Of a DNA stretch of 64,000 bases, positions 24,085 to 35,082 are shown in pieces (the first letter of the stretch is position 1; each line of letters opens with the position of its first letter). The notes under the pieces were generated by a model. That model was not told the origin of the DNA, did no database searches, and saw only the letters and a list, made by a program, of their open reading frames with translations. The stretch is from Camelus bactrianus. Lineage: Eukaryota; Chordata; Mammalia; Artiodactyla; Camelidae. The stretch spans positions 76,201,501 to 76,265,500 of the forward strand of contig NC_133540.1 in assembly GCF_048773025.1 (NCBI RefSeq), written 5' to 3'. The translations under genes and the position numbers were made by a program.

Positions 24085-26010
24085 AATACCTGACCAATTC
24101 TCTGACCAAGGAGACTAAAATTCATAGCGAAACTCATATTTCCAACTTGAGGGCAGATAGCTACGTAAGTTTCTTGGAATTCTCCCACATGTGAGGTTTG
24201 TTTCTTTTGCCCTATTTATTTTTTAAATTGGCCATTTATATCAGTGTGGATTCATGAGTATTTATTTTATACTTGAGTTATAATCCAATACCACTTTATT
24301 CATTTTGTTGCTCAAATTGTTCCAGCTTTGACCTTAAGAGCTCTTTCAGCTGGTTTCTGCACCCCTTTGGCGTACCCACACCAACAAAGAGTTTTCATTT
24401 TTGTTGTTTGAACACTATCTTATTTTCTGGAACTGAGAGATACTCCAGACTCCTCATGTATATTTCCTGCTTTGCTCCTCAAATTATCCATTTCTCCTTC
24501 TATTGGAGAATGCTATTAGAAACCAAGATCTGGGGCTCTAGATGTGTTTATTGCTACTGCAGTGTTGTTGCTTCTAAAACATCTCAGCTGACAGAGCAAG
24601 GAAATATATGTGTATACTAATCTATGTACATTCACAAATAACAGGTATTTCTATGTGCAACCATCTGTATCCATATTAAGTTAAACATGATTTCCTAGAT
24701 ATTTCCAACTCCTTTTCATTACTCCATGGGTCACCCTCTCATTTCTTATCTGCAAACTCCCACTCCAACAGTGAGAGACGAAAGCCTAACCATCTGCCAT
24801 TCAGTTATTTATTGTTCAAATCCAGTACACATATATCCTGTATACATGAGTAGCAGTATCAGAATCAATAAACCATAGGAAACACCTTTATCAAGTAGAG
24901 ACTTAAAAACCTCTCTCATTTTTAAAATGATCTAATTTAGCACCTTTCCCCCCAACCTCTTTAGTGTGGCTATTTCATACATATAAAATCGTCAGATTGT
25001 TGGTCATTCTTTTCACTCCAAACTGGGATATTCCCCAAATCCTAATTCATTATTTTGTAAATTTCCACACTTTAAACTTCAGTCTTTATGTTCTAAAATT
25101 GTAAACGTTTTGATAATAAATAGTGTCACTTATTTCTTGCCCTAAAAAAAATCTCCTGTGCTTCTCATATTTAACCCTTACCTCTTTTTACTGGCAACCA
25201 CCAATCTGTTTACTATCTCTCTAGTTTCCTCATTACTAGAATGTCATGTAAAGGGATTTTTTTATCCACTCACTTATGGAAAGACTTACTGGTTTCTTTC
25301 AGTTTTTGGTAATTATGAATGAAGTTGATATTGATATTCATGTGCAGATTTTCACGTATATGTACATTTTCAAATGACTGGATAAATATATGGGAGAGCA
25401 ACTACTGGATCATGTGGCAAGATTGTTTAGCTTTATAAGAAGCTGTTAATGTCATTCAAAGTGGCTTTACCATTTAGAATTACCACCAATGAATGAAAGA
25501 TTCTGTTACTCTGCATTCTCACCAGTAATTGGTATTATTAATCTGTTTGATATTAGCCATTCTACTGGTATGCCATGTTGTTTTAAGTTGTGATTCTCTA
25601 ATTATAAATTACATTGAGTACCTTTTTGTATATATATATTTATTGAAGTATAGTCAGTTTACAATGTCGTGTCAATTTTTAATGTACAGTACAATGCTTC
25701 AGTTATACATGAACATATCTTTTATATGCTTGTTTACCACCTGTATATTGTCTTTGGTGATATATCTGTTCAGATTTTTGCCAATTTTTTCAGTGTCCTT
25801 TGTTTTTGTATTGTGGAGCTTTAAGAGTTCTTTGTATACTGGGGATACAAGTAGTAAATCTGTGTTTTTCAAATATTTTCTTCCATTCTATGGCTTGTCT
25901 CTTGATTCTTTTGACAGTATTTCACAGAGCAAAAATTTTTCATTTTAATAAGTACAACCTTTTATTTTTTTCCCAGGTAATACTTTGGTACTGTATCTAA
26001 AAGTGCACTG
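24085..26010 (-). mobile_element. Ancient LINE-1 (L1ME-like), 3'UTR plus ORF2 end
   Basis: The reverse strand of 24,240-24,660 matches, phrase by phrase, the + strand at 61,870-62,245 (both carry GTCAGCTGAG/GTCACCTGAG, GCAGGAAATAT, TTTGAGCAACA and TATTGGATTATAAC), which identifies an old L1 3'UTR. From 25,110 to 26,010 the reversed ORF2 end follows ('actggcaaccaccaatctgt', 'actactggatcatgtggcaa', 'tgcattctcaccagtaattg', 'tctatggcttgtctcttgat'). It was later hit by a young L1 at about 25,631. The left end is approximate. Confidence 0.75.
25629..25718 (-). mobile_element. Short young LINE-1 3' end nested in the older L1
   Basis: 'tattgaagtatagtcagttt', 'acaatgtcgtgtcaattttt' and 'cagttatacatgaacata' form the camelid-type L1 3' end in reverse, only about 85 bp long. 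The older ORF2 sequence resumes directly after it. Similar CTTTTtGTATAT / CTTTTATATG sequences flank it and may be the target duplication. Confidence 0.85.
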
Positions 26011-26573
26011 AAAAACACAAGGTCTCCTACAGATGTACAAAAATAAGAATTATAGTAGACTTCTCATCACAAACCATGCAAGCAAAAGAAAGTGAAGTGA
26101 AATATTGAAATTGTTGAAAAAACTATTGACCTAGGCTCCCACTTACAATAGGATTTTTCTCCAATACTGAAGGAGAAATAAAGACCCTCTCAGAGAAATA
26201 AAAGCTGGGGTATTCTTCACAGGCAGATCTTCCCTGCAGTCAATGATCAAAAAGGTCTTAAAGGAGAAGGAAACTGAATCATTGGAAACTTTGATTTTCA
26301 TTAAGAAAAGAACAGTATGAGAGAAGAAACAACTGAAGGTAAAATAAAGTCTGTTTTACGTATTGCTAATTGATCTAAAATGTAATAGCACATTTAAAGT
26401 AATAATAGCAACTTTGTTATCAGTTACCTACACTCAAGTGAAGCAGTATAGTGTTATTTGAAGGTGAAATTAGACTATTTAAAATATTCATTTTAATCTC
26501 CAGAGCAACCATTAAAGTATGTTTAAAGAATAATTTATATATCTATATAAAAAAGAAAATGCAAAAATGTTTG
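26011..26573 (+). mobile_element. Ancient LINE-1/HAL1-like element, left part
   Basis: Phrases such as 'caaaccatgcaagcaaaaga', 'aggagaaataaagaccctct' 'cagagaaataaaagctgggg' and 'ggcagatcttccctgcag' match the end of ORF1 in old L1/HAL1 elements (normally AAATAAAGACTTTYTCAGA and an 'ACCAGCAGACC' phrase). The next stretch runs to 26,573, where an MLT1 interrupts it. Confidence 0.65.
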
Positions 26574-26978
26574 TTATAGGCTGAATTGTAACCCCCCAAA
26601 TGCATATACAGAAGTCCAAACCTCAATAACTCAGAATGTGACTGCATTTGAAGACAGACCTTTAAAGAGATTATTAAATTAAAATGACACAGTTAAGATA
26701 GGTCCTCTTCCAATCTGACTGGTGTCCTTATAAGAAGAGAAAATTTGGACACAGAAAGAGACACCAGGAATTCCTGTGCTCAGAAGAAAGGCAATGTGAG
26801 GACAACAGCTAGAAGGTGGCCATTTGAAGACCAGGAAGAAAGGCCTCAGAAGAAAACAAACTCTCTGCCCTTATCTTGGGAGTTCTCATGCCTGAAACTG
26901 TGAGAAAATAGACTTCTTCTGTTTAAGCCACACAGTCTTTCGTATTTTATCGTAGTGGCCCTAGCAAGCTAACATAGT
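26574..26978 (+). mobile_element. MLT1 LTR fossil inserted in an older L1
   Basis: Solitary MaLR LTR: 'ggctgaattgtaacccccca', 'ctgactggtgtccttataag', 'cctgaaactgtgagaaaata' and the end 'gtggccctagcaagctaaca'. Old L1 sequence lies on both sides, so the L1 is older still. Confidence 0.85.
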
Positions 26979-27520
26979 GCTCAATGAAAACCAGAGAAGG
27001 GAAGAAAATCAGAGAAGAAAAAAAAAATCTACATATCCAAATACAGGTTGTCACAGTGGATTAAAAAAGAGAGAACTGAATGTTGTCTAGGAGAAATACA
27101 GTTTAATTTTCAAGATGCAGATATCAAAAGTAAAGAGACAGAGGAAATCATGCTATTCTAACATTAATCAAAAATTATCTAGAGAAGTTTATTATTTTTA
27201 CACAAAGTGGACTTAAGAGCAAGAAAAATTTTCAGGGATGAAGAGAGGCATTACAAAATTACCTCAAAGACATCAATTCTCCAACAGGAAAAATAGTTCT
27301 AAATGTGTTCACACCTAACAACAAAGTGTCAAAATCTTTGAGACAAAACTAATATAACTTCAAGGAAAAATAAATGAATCTATTATTACAGATGGAGACT
27401 TCAATACCCTTCTTTCAGTAATTGATAGAACAAGTAAGAATAATACCAATAAGGATATAGTTGATCTAAACAGCACTTTCAATCATCATAACTAGTTATT
27501 CCACATTTCTTCCCAAAGTT
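26979..27520 (+). mobile_element. Ancient LINE-1/HAL1-like element, right part
   Basis: Continues the element at 26,011-26,573. 'atttacacaaagtggactta'-like text, 'ggcattacaaaattacctca'-like text and 'agatggagacttcaataccc' 'ttctttcagtaattgataga' match the ORF2 endonuclease region (GGAGACTTCAATACCCCACT and AATAATGGATAGAACAA). Decayed. Confidence 0.75.
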
Positions 27521-29350
27521 TTGATTTCCCTTTTTAAAATATATATTTTAAGATATCAGAAGTCATATACACTAACTCCATTAATATTTCACTCATTTGT
27601 ACTTCCAGATTATTATTTATTAAGCTCATGAGATGACTTGTAATTTCTTCTGAAATTATTAAAAAGCTCCCTGATGTCTTATTCTAATTTCATTTCATTG
27701 CTTTCTAAGCCCTGTATTTACAATGTACTATTCTTTGCATATTTTACAAGATATACCTGATTAACTTAAATTTGAATAAAAGTGGAAAGTACATTTCAGT
27801 ATAACTTGCAAGTCTGAAATTTTATTATTTTGACTTCACTCTTAACATAAAGTGAAACTGTCTCTACATTCTAGGTTTAAATCATGCAACAGAAATTGAT
27901 AGCCACTGCTTTACGGTCTTTTGGCATCTAGTATTGATGGTTTCGAATTCATGTTAGTTTCTTTTTTTATTTCTATTCATTTGTAGGGTTTTCTTTTGAT
28001 TTTTATAACATTAAGATTTTAATTGAATTAGATTCTTTACAACTTTTATTACTTAGTATTTCACAAAGTCTTTCAAAGTAAAGTGCAAAGCCTTTATCCA
28101 AGCCAGGAGATTGTTTTCTATTATTGGTTTGATTTAATCCTACTTACTGTGATCTCAGTTCAGTCCTCTTCGAACTCTTATTATATGTTTATTGGACCTT
28201 GTTCATCTTATCCTCACCTGTATTAAAGGATGAAAGTTTGAACTGTTTTGTTTTCCTCTACAGTCACACAGGCTTGTTTCCCCTCTAGATATCTTTCTTG
28301 GACTTACATATTTCGAAAATTAACAGGACATGCCAATCCATAGTTTTCCCTCTAAAAGGAGCTTCAAGGCAGTGAGGCAGGGCTAGCCAGCATAGCTGTC
28401 AAGGTAATTATCATTTCCTGAGTGAAACTGAGTATTCCATTTTTTATCCTTCTCTTCCTCCTTCACTCCCCCCACCTCCCTTTCAATGTTCTTTTTCTAC
28501 TCCCTATCTATTCTCCTAATCTTTTCTTTGGTTTCACTGTTATTTTTCAAGAGGGCCATTAAACATGTGCTCCAGGGCAATCTTGAATGAGATATCCTCA
28601 CCATATTTTTAAGCAGTGTTTTGGGGGACCTCACGAGAGAATCTGAAGGTATTTTCTATATTTACTTCACATTTTCATTGCAGAAGTTCTCTTGGACTAG
28701 ACCTTTAGATTCTAACAATGAATTAATATGTTCTAGAATAATGTCTATGCACTTGACTGATTATGGTAAGATAAAACCAGCAAATGTACCATACACAATA
28801 TGGAAGGTCTCATAATTTTAGTACCATAACATGCCAACCATATCTTTCAGGGTGTTAGTTCTTTTTGCCAATTACGGTTATTTGTCTTGCTTTTGATGTA
28901 ATTCACTAGGATTAACCTTTATGATCTCTATTTCATACTATAAATTCAATTTATATTCTATCAGATTTAATTCATAAAACAGGCAATAGTATTTTTATTT
29001 TGCAGAAGGAAAATAAGAAAACTGGTCTACCAAACATGAGTCCAAAATTCATACAATTCTACCAATATAGCACTCTATTGCTCCTCCATATTTTAGTCAT
29101 TACAATAAAGCCAAAATACATTCAAGACCACTGGTGGACCAATGGGTCAATCTAAATAAAATATTACAGCTTTTTATATTTTTAATGACTAAATGAACAC
29201 GTAACTGTGAAATTACTTCACAAAAATCTATGCAAAAGTCATCTATTTTTATTGAGTGGAGTTTTAAGCTATTTAGAAAAGCCTCCAGCAAACTGCTATG
29301 AAATGAGACTACTTTAAAGAAAGGGAAAAAAAAAACCAGAAAGAAAGATA
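27521..29350. other. Unassigned DNA
   Basis: About 1.8 kb without recognisable genes or repeats. Pyrimidine-rich near 28,440-28,520. Confidence 0.45.
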
Positions 29351-29561
29351 CAGTTGATCCTTGAACAATGCAGAGGATAGGGGCACTGACCCACACACAG
29401 TCGAAAATCCACTTATAACTTCATAGTCAGCCCTTCCTATCCATAGGTTCCGCATCTGTGGATTCAACCTTGGAGTAGTACTGTAGAATGTACTGACTGA
29501 AAATAATCCACATATGAGTAGCCTTGCTCAGTTCAAATCAGTGTTGTTCAAGGGTCAACTG
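29351..29561 (+). mobile_element. Complete Tigger2/MER2-type MITE with TA target duplication
   Basis: The left tip CAGTTGATCCTTGAACAATG and the right tip, read in reverse, CAGTTGACCCTTGAACAACA form terminal inverted repeats matching at 18 of 20 positions. TA flanks both sides (29,349-29,350 and 29,562-29,563). The interior ('ggttccgcatctgtggattc' 'aacc') is typical of these pogo-related elements. At 211 bp it codes for nothing and was moved by a Tigger transposase in trans. Confidence 0.93.
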
Positions 29562-31354
29562 TATTATGTGTGTCAGGTGAGACCTCCTTACTAGAGGCAA
29601 TTCCACCTAACCCTTTTCAATTAAGGCTACCAAGAAACAATTCACAGGTTAAATATTCTCTATGGCTGTGGAGGATAAAGAGGAATATTCATGATAGGTT
29701 GAAATCAACCATGCAGCATATATGTGTGTACCAGCAACGTGCCCAAAGTGAAAGAAGCACAAGGAAAGCAGGAAGCATGGAAGTTGTAGTAAGAAGAAAA
29801 AAGGCAGCATTTCAATTTCTGGTTAGAAATCAAAACCCTGACATTAGTCATGTATGGTATATTTAACTGGATCCACAGCTTAATTCTTTTTATAAAGCAT
29901 TTTCTGGTTCCACAACCCAAATGGTAATTTTAGGGATAAATACTGAGTGCTTTAATGTCTTAATTAAATAAAATCTAACTGCATTTTATTGAATGACACT
30001 GGCATAGAGTAACTGATATTTTTAAAAGAGAGTATCACTGAAGCACACTTTTAGCAATGGATATTTGGTATTATTTACACATGTTAATATAGATAAAACT
30101 GCTCAAAATTATTTAGATAGAAGGAAATGTTTATGTTTTCACTGGATGTGTGTGTGTGTGATGAACTGCAAAACCTATTCTTTTACAGAACTGACATACA
30201 GTTTTAAGCTGTAATGCTTTCTTCCTTCTCATAATCCAACTGTGAAAATATGTGTTTGTTTCTCTTACCCATATAATGTAGGATAGGGAAACTTTGTTTA
30301 ATATATAGTGATTATATAGTAAAACATTCTGCCTCCATTTAAACAAAAGAGTAACACTGCCAAGTCATTTCCCAAAGACAACCAGAGTCATTAAATTAGA
30401 AACAGCTGGGGTAGACATACAGTCATCATATGCCACTACTAGAAAAGCAGGAGACAAATGGGGAGATTAGTTCAGAAAAGTGGCTGATCCAAAGCAGAAA
30501 GGGACTTCCAGAGAGGATAGTTTACTTTTAAATATAGAAGGGACAGTTATGAAAATAAGACAGCATGGAACCAAATACATTTCAAGTGCCTTTCTTAGGA
30601 AAGAGCTTTCCCAGGCAGTAGTGAAGTTGTTTTCAACATTTCAACAAAGGAATTTTTATAACTTTTTTTCTAAAACAGAAGCTATAATAAGAGATTTTAA
30701 ACTTAAAAAAACCCCTGAAAACTAAAAATATGTACTAAAATGTGCACTAAAATAAAATAGATCCTGAAAATAACGTGTTTAGTACATGTAAGACTTTACA
30801 CTTATTTTAGTTACTTGCTTTGTTTTATATTAGGGAATTTATACAAATTAAAAGTGAACTGGTTACTATTTTAGTTATAGTAAATAGAGACATATTTCCT
30901 TATATAATGCTACTGAACATAATGTAGTATATCGTTTGGATGTTAATTTTCCATGATCCAAGGAGTTATGATTTAAACTAAATTATAGCATCTGTTATAT
31001 TACAAGTTAACACTACTATTAATTAACTAACGGAAACTAGATGGCAACAGATTTGCACACAAAATATTCTTTGAGATGCACTTTAGGACCTAAGTCTTTG
31101 AAAGGAACATGGCATTTCCATCATCTCTTTGAGCTTATTTTAACTCTGAACAATTGCAGATTTCTTCAGGTTAATCTACAGTCTTTGCTTCATCAAATAT
31201 TACTGTGTACTTAAGATTATGCCAGGTACTATGTTCTATTTGCATTTCTCTTTTTCTTGAACTGTAATAGCTCATGAAGAGAAGCTGATCATGTCCAACA
31301 GGCACTGTGACAGCACTAGTGAATGTATCAGGTTACATTAATACAAGAGGATAA
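29562..31354. other. Unassigned DNA
   Basis: No gene that I can support. Open frames of 98 and 81 codons (29,570-29,866 and 30,480-30,725, + strand) have no recognisable domain, and their composition is that of the surrounding DNA. Their codons give no sign of selection that I can judge by eye. Confidence 0.4.
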
Positions 31355-31565
31355 TAACAACAGCTAACCCTTTTGTTAAGTGCTTACTGTGTGCCCAGCA
31401 TGATTATAACTGCTTCATATCTATTAACTTATTTAATTCTTAAAGTAGCTATATCAGTTAACCAAAACATTGAAAGGGTAAATAACTTGCCACTAAAAAG
31501 TGGCAGAACTAGGATTCAAAAGCAATCAGTTTGTCTTCAGACCTTGAAATCACAAATTCTGTTGT
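31355..31565 (-). repeat. MIR SINE
   Basis: Reversed MIR: 'gttaagtgcttactgtgtgc' 'ccagcatgattataact', 'ttaacttatttaattcttaa' and 'agtggcagaactaggattca' lie in the reversed consensus order. Confidence 0.85.
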
Positions 31566-33270
31566 GTTCTACTCATTCTTCAGAAATGAGGCCAAAACTT
31601 TGGTCTACTAATTTGAAGTTATCACCAATCTACTGCAATGAGCCTATAGTTTGAACCACACAAAAATAAGACCTGGCCAGAGCATAATCCACAACCTTGA
31701 AGATATATTTCAGTATTTTAAAAAATCAAAGATCTGATTTACTATACAGAATCTTAAAAAAAAAAGGGGGGGGTGGAGTTAAGAATGTGACTTCCATCAA
31801 GTAAACTAGCCACACTCCTTTGTTTCTATCACATCTCAGATGTCAAAGTACAAAAAGAAAGCACAAGGGTAAAATATAAAGCCAAGTTTATTAACTCAGC
31901 TCTAGTGAAGCAATTTGTTGAGTAGTTCATTGATATGAAAAGGTACAAATTTTTTCTTAAGTGCTAGAAAGGGACACACACAGTGGTCAAGGTAGTAATG
32001 CTAGTTAAGGATTGGAAACTAGCATTCAGATAGGATGAAATGGATGCACAGATCTGTATCTAGTGGATTAAAACAAATTCCACTGTTTATTGATCAGGAA
32101 GATGTTTCCAGACATGTCCAATGACAGTCTGGTCTACTAAGTTAACTAATAATTTAGTTCTTTAACAGCTTCAACTTGTTAGATCCATGTGTAATGAAAT
32201 ACAATATTCATTTTTGTATCATTTAGGCAAGTACTACTGTAATCATAAAATCTCCTTTTAGACTCATAAAATTACAGAGAACAGACATAAGCTAAATTTG
32301 AGGTAAATTTCTTTTCTTGCTGGAATGTTTTAAAGACAGATGTTCATTTATACCAGCAAATCATTTTCACTTCTTTGTCCTCCTGAGGACCAGGACTGCT
32401 GGTACTTCCTCAGATTGTGTAATTGAGTATTTACCTCTAATCTTATTAATTCAATATTCATGCAACCATTCTTCCATCCAGCACTTGAAAAACATGGTGT
32501 TAAAAGCTAGCGGAACTCACAATGCATGGCCTTGTTTTTCCCCTTCTAATTTCATTATTTTAGTTAACCCTTCTTTCATCTACCATTTAGAAAGCAAGGT
32601 ATTAAGACCTGGAAGAAAAAAGTTATGTGAAATACACTATTCGTGTCTTCAGGGAGTGTATCTTCAAGGAAGGGGACAGGAAAATTATCATTCAGAGGCT
32701 ATTTTTATATTATAACATACATGGGAATGAAGATAAAATAGAATGCAGAGGAAGAATATCAAATAAGGCCTGGGTGAGAAGTCAGAGGAAGCTTCCTTCT
32801 AGAGGTTAACACCTTAGCTTAGTATTCTCTTATATAAGGAGTTAAGTGGAGAGAGGGAGGAAGAGTATATAAAAACACAAAAGCCACTAAGTAAGGGAAA
32901 TAATTTAGCATTCATCCTATTATTCTTATAGTCGATGTAGGAACTTTTTGTACAAAAGAAATTTATAAATGCAGAAGGAGTAATAGAATTAGAAGCTCAT
33001 TTTGCAATTACTAATTTTTTTTTTATGGAGTCACAGATCTGGCATTAATGGCTGCAACAGTAGGTGAAAGACTGTAAGAGAACAATCAAGGTGACCTTAC
33101 TCAAACATACTGGTCAAACTGAACGTCAGTGAGAGAGACACAACCAGACATTCTGTCCTTCCCAATATTTAAAAAAAAAATTACACAGCACCACCGTTAA
33201 GAAACACTTTAAGAAAAAGGAAGACTTCATCCAGGCAAGTTCAGGCTCTTATTTTATTGTCATTTTATAA
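31566..33270. other. Unassigned DNA
   Basis: About 1.7 kb without recognisable genes or repeats. A run of A then G (31,754-31,772) is notable only as a homopolymer pair. Confidence 0.45.
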
Positions 33271-33274
33271 AAAA

Positions 33275-33490
33275 TATATGAACTCTGATGCCTGGATTTG
33301 AATCCCAACTCTACCACTTTAATGCATGTGCTTGAAAAAATACTTTTGTACTTTGGTTTTCTGACATATAAAATGGAATAATAATTAACAATTCAAATGT
33401 ACAGTGCCTTCTAGGGGTGTCATAAAAAGTCAATGAGATAATTCAAGTAAAGCTCTTACCAACACTGTTGTCTATCAGTAATTACCTATT
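33275..33490 (+). repeat. MIR SINE
   Basis: 'tgatgcctggatttgaatcc' 'caactctaccactt', 'ctgacatataaaatggaata' and 'agtcaatgagataattcaag' follow the MIR consensus in order. Confidence 0.8.
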
Positions 33491-34151
33491 ATTGCTAATT
33501 TCTTTTTTATTAGAAGTCAGCTAACCTTACAGAATGTAGAACCTAACTGGAGAAAGAGGAGTACACTGGCAATTTTAATGGAACAGAAAAGCTCCTATGA
33601 GGACAATAAAAGAATAGAAAGTAAATATAGAGCATATTCTCATTATCCATTCATTCTGAATCCCCACAGCTATGAGGTTGAGAAGATAAACAAAATTTGC
33701 TATCGCATGAAAATAATCACTAAGGAATGATACTTTATAAAGTTATTCTTTAGTAAAATACTTCCCTGTCCCCCTTGTCGGCCACTTAACATTACTGAAT
33801 GTCCCTGCTCCTCTCCTCAAGTTCTTTACCAATAATTCTGTTCACTAACAATAGTGTCCTGTAAACATTAGTCAACAAAATGCAAATACGATGCAAATTA
33901 ATTAGAAAGTGCAAGTGCATATCTTGCAAGAACCACATTTTCAATATGTCAATAAAATTTTGTTCATAGACTATTCCAGTCACATACAAAGCCACTGCTA
34001 AATGAAGGACTTTAAAAAGTTTAGCAGCTAACAAATGGAAGAAAATATTGATACAAGTTATGATATGTTAGTTATTTCAAAACAATGTTTTAGCAATCAA
34101 GAACTCAGGTAGCCTTTTGGGTAAAAGTGAGAAAACTTCATTTATTTTAAT
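33491..34151. other. Unassigned AT-rich DNA
   Basis: Flank of the L1 insertion. No feature recognised. Confidence 0.45.
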
Positions 34152-34167
34152 AAAAGTGACATTCCTT
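34152..34167. repeat. Target-site duplication, left copy
   Basis: AAAAGTGACATTCCTT, matching AAAAATGACATTCTTT at 37,329-37,344 in 14 of 16 positions. It lies directly beside the poly(T) run that is the L1 tail. The last two T could belong to the tail. Confidence 0.85.
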
Positions 34168-34179
34168 TTTTTTTTTTTT

Positions 34180-34269
34180 AGTACTGTTAACTAAAGACTT
34201 TATTAGATTTTATTAGAATCTCATCAGTTTCCCCCACAATAGGCTATTTTTTTTTGCAAGTTAACCTAA
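34180..34269 (-). other. Candidate 3' transduced segment
   Basis: Other copies of this L1 3' end stop after ACTCAATAAAAAA plus a short A-rich run. Here an A8 run (34,270-34,277) is followed by about 90 bases unrelated to L1, interrupted by an A9 run (34,247-34,255), and then by the true tail. Read-through past the L1 signal followed by copying explains this. The segment should have a single-copy source elsewhere in the genome. Confidence 0.75.
34199..34214 (-). promoter_or_regulatory. Two AATAAA polyadenylation signals in the transduced tail
   Basis: On the - strand AATAAA occurs at 34,209-34,214 and again at 34,199-34,204, the second about 20 bases before the poly(A) tail. Both lie in sequence that is not L1, so the tail was made at a downstream genomic signal and not at the L1's own weak one. 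Confidence 0.8.
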
Positions 34270-34589
34270 TTTTTTTTACATTTTTTATTGAGTAATACTT
34301 ATTTTACAATGTTGTGTCAAATTCTAGTGTAGAGCACAATTTTTCAGTCATACATGAACGTATATATTCATTGTCACATTTTTTTTCCGCTATGCGCTAC
34401 CATAAGATCTTGTATACTTTCCCCTGTGCTATACAGTGTGATCTTATCTATTCTACATTTTAAAATCCCAGTCTGTCCCTTCCCAACCCCCGCCCCCTTG
34501 GCAACCACAAGTTTGTATTCTATGTCTATGAGTCTGTTTCTGTTTTGTATTTGTTTTGTTTTTTTTTTTCCCCTTAGATTCCTCATATG

Positions 34590-34932
34590 AGCGATCTCAT
34601 ATGGTATTTTTCTTTCTCTTTCTGGCTTACTTCACTTAGAATGATATTCTCCAGGAGCATCTATGTTGCTGCATATGGCGTTATGTTGTCGGTTTTTGTG
34701 GCTGAACAGCATTCCATTGTGCAAATACACCACATCTTCTTTATCCAGTCATTTGTTGATGGACATTTAGGCTGTTTCCATGTCTTGGCTATTGTAAATA
34801 GTGCTATGAATATTGGGGTGCAGGTGTCATTTGGAAGTAGGGTTCCTTCTGGATATATGCCCAGGAGCAGGATTCCTGGGTCATATGGTAAGTCTATTCC
34901 TAGTCTTTTGAGGAATCTCCATACTGTTTTCC
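34590..34932 (-). pseudogene. Residual ORF2 C-terminus of the ORF1-only L1
   Basis: The - strand starts CTGTGGAAAACAGTATGGAG and encodes the end of ORF2p (IDLPYDPGILLLGIYPEGTL, then AKTWKQPKCPSTNDWIKK), decaying downstream. Endonuclease and reverse transcriptase domains are absent. The start of this piece is the deletion joint; the equivalent place in the L1 at 11,556-13,223 reads GGTGCAG before CCATTATGGAA (12,287-12,305, - strand). Confidence 0.85.
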
Positions 34933-35082
34933 ACAGAGGCTTTCCTTGCTTCCCTCTCCCACTCTTAATGATTTAGATGTCTTCTTTTACAATTTTGTGT
35001 TTATTCTTTTTGTAATTCATGGCAGTTATCTCCTTTCCAGTTATGAGTTTCTCATTTTTGTAGCATCCTGCTTCTTTTCTAT

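Noticed and set aside
24273-24620. 115-codon Cys/Ser-rich frame on the + strand
   Set aside because: Antisense to an old L1 3'UTR, shown by the match to 61,860-62,245 on the other strand.
25529-25948. 139-codon hydrophobic frame on the + strand that resembles a membrane protein
   Set aside because: It is the antisense of old L1 ORF2, interrupted by a young L1 tail; T-rich antisense L1 reads as hydrophobic residues.
29570-29866. 98-codon frame on the + strand beside the MER2-type element
   Set aside because: Starts just outside the transposon; no known domain, and equally long frames occur by chance in DNA of this size.
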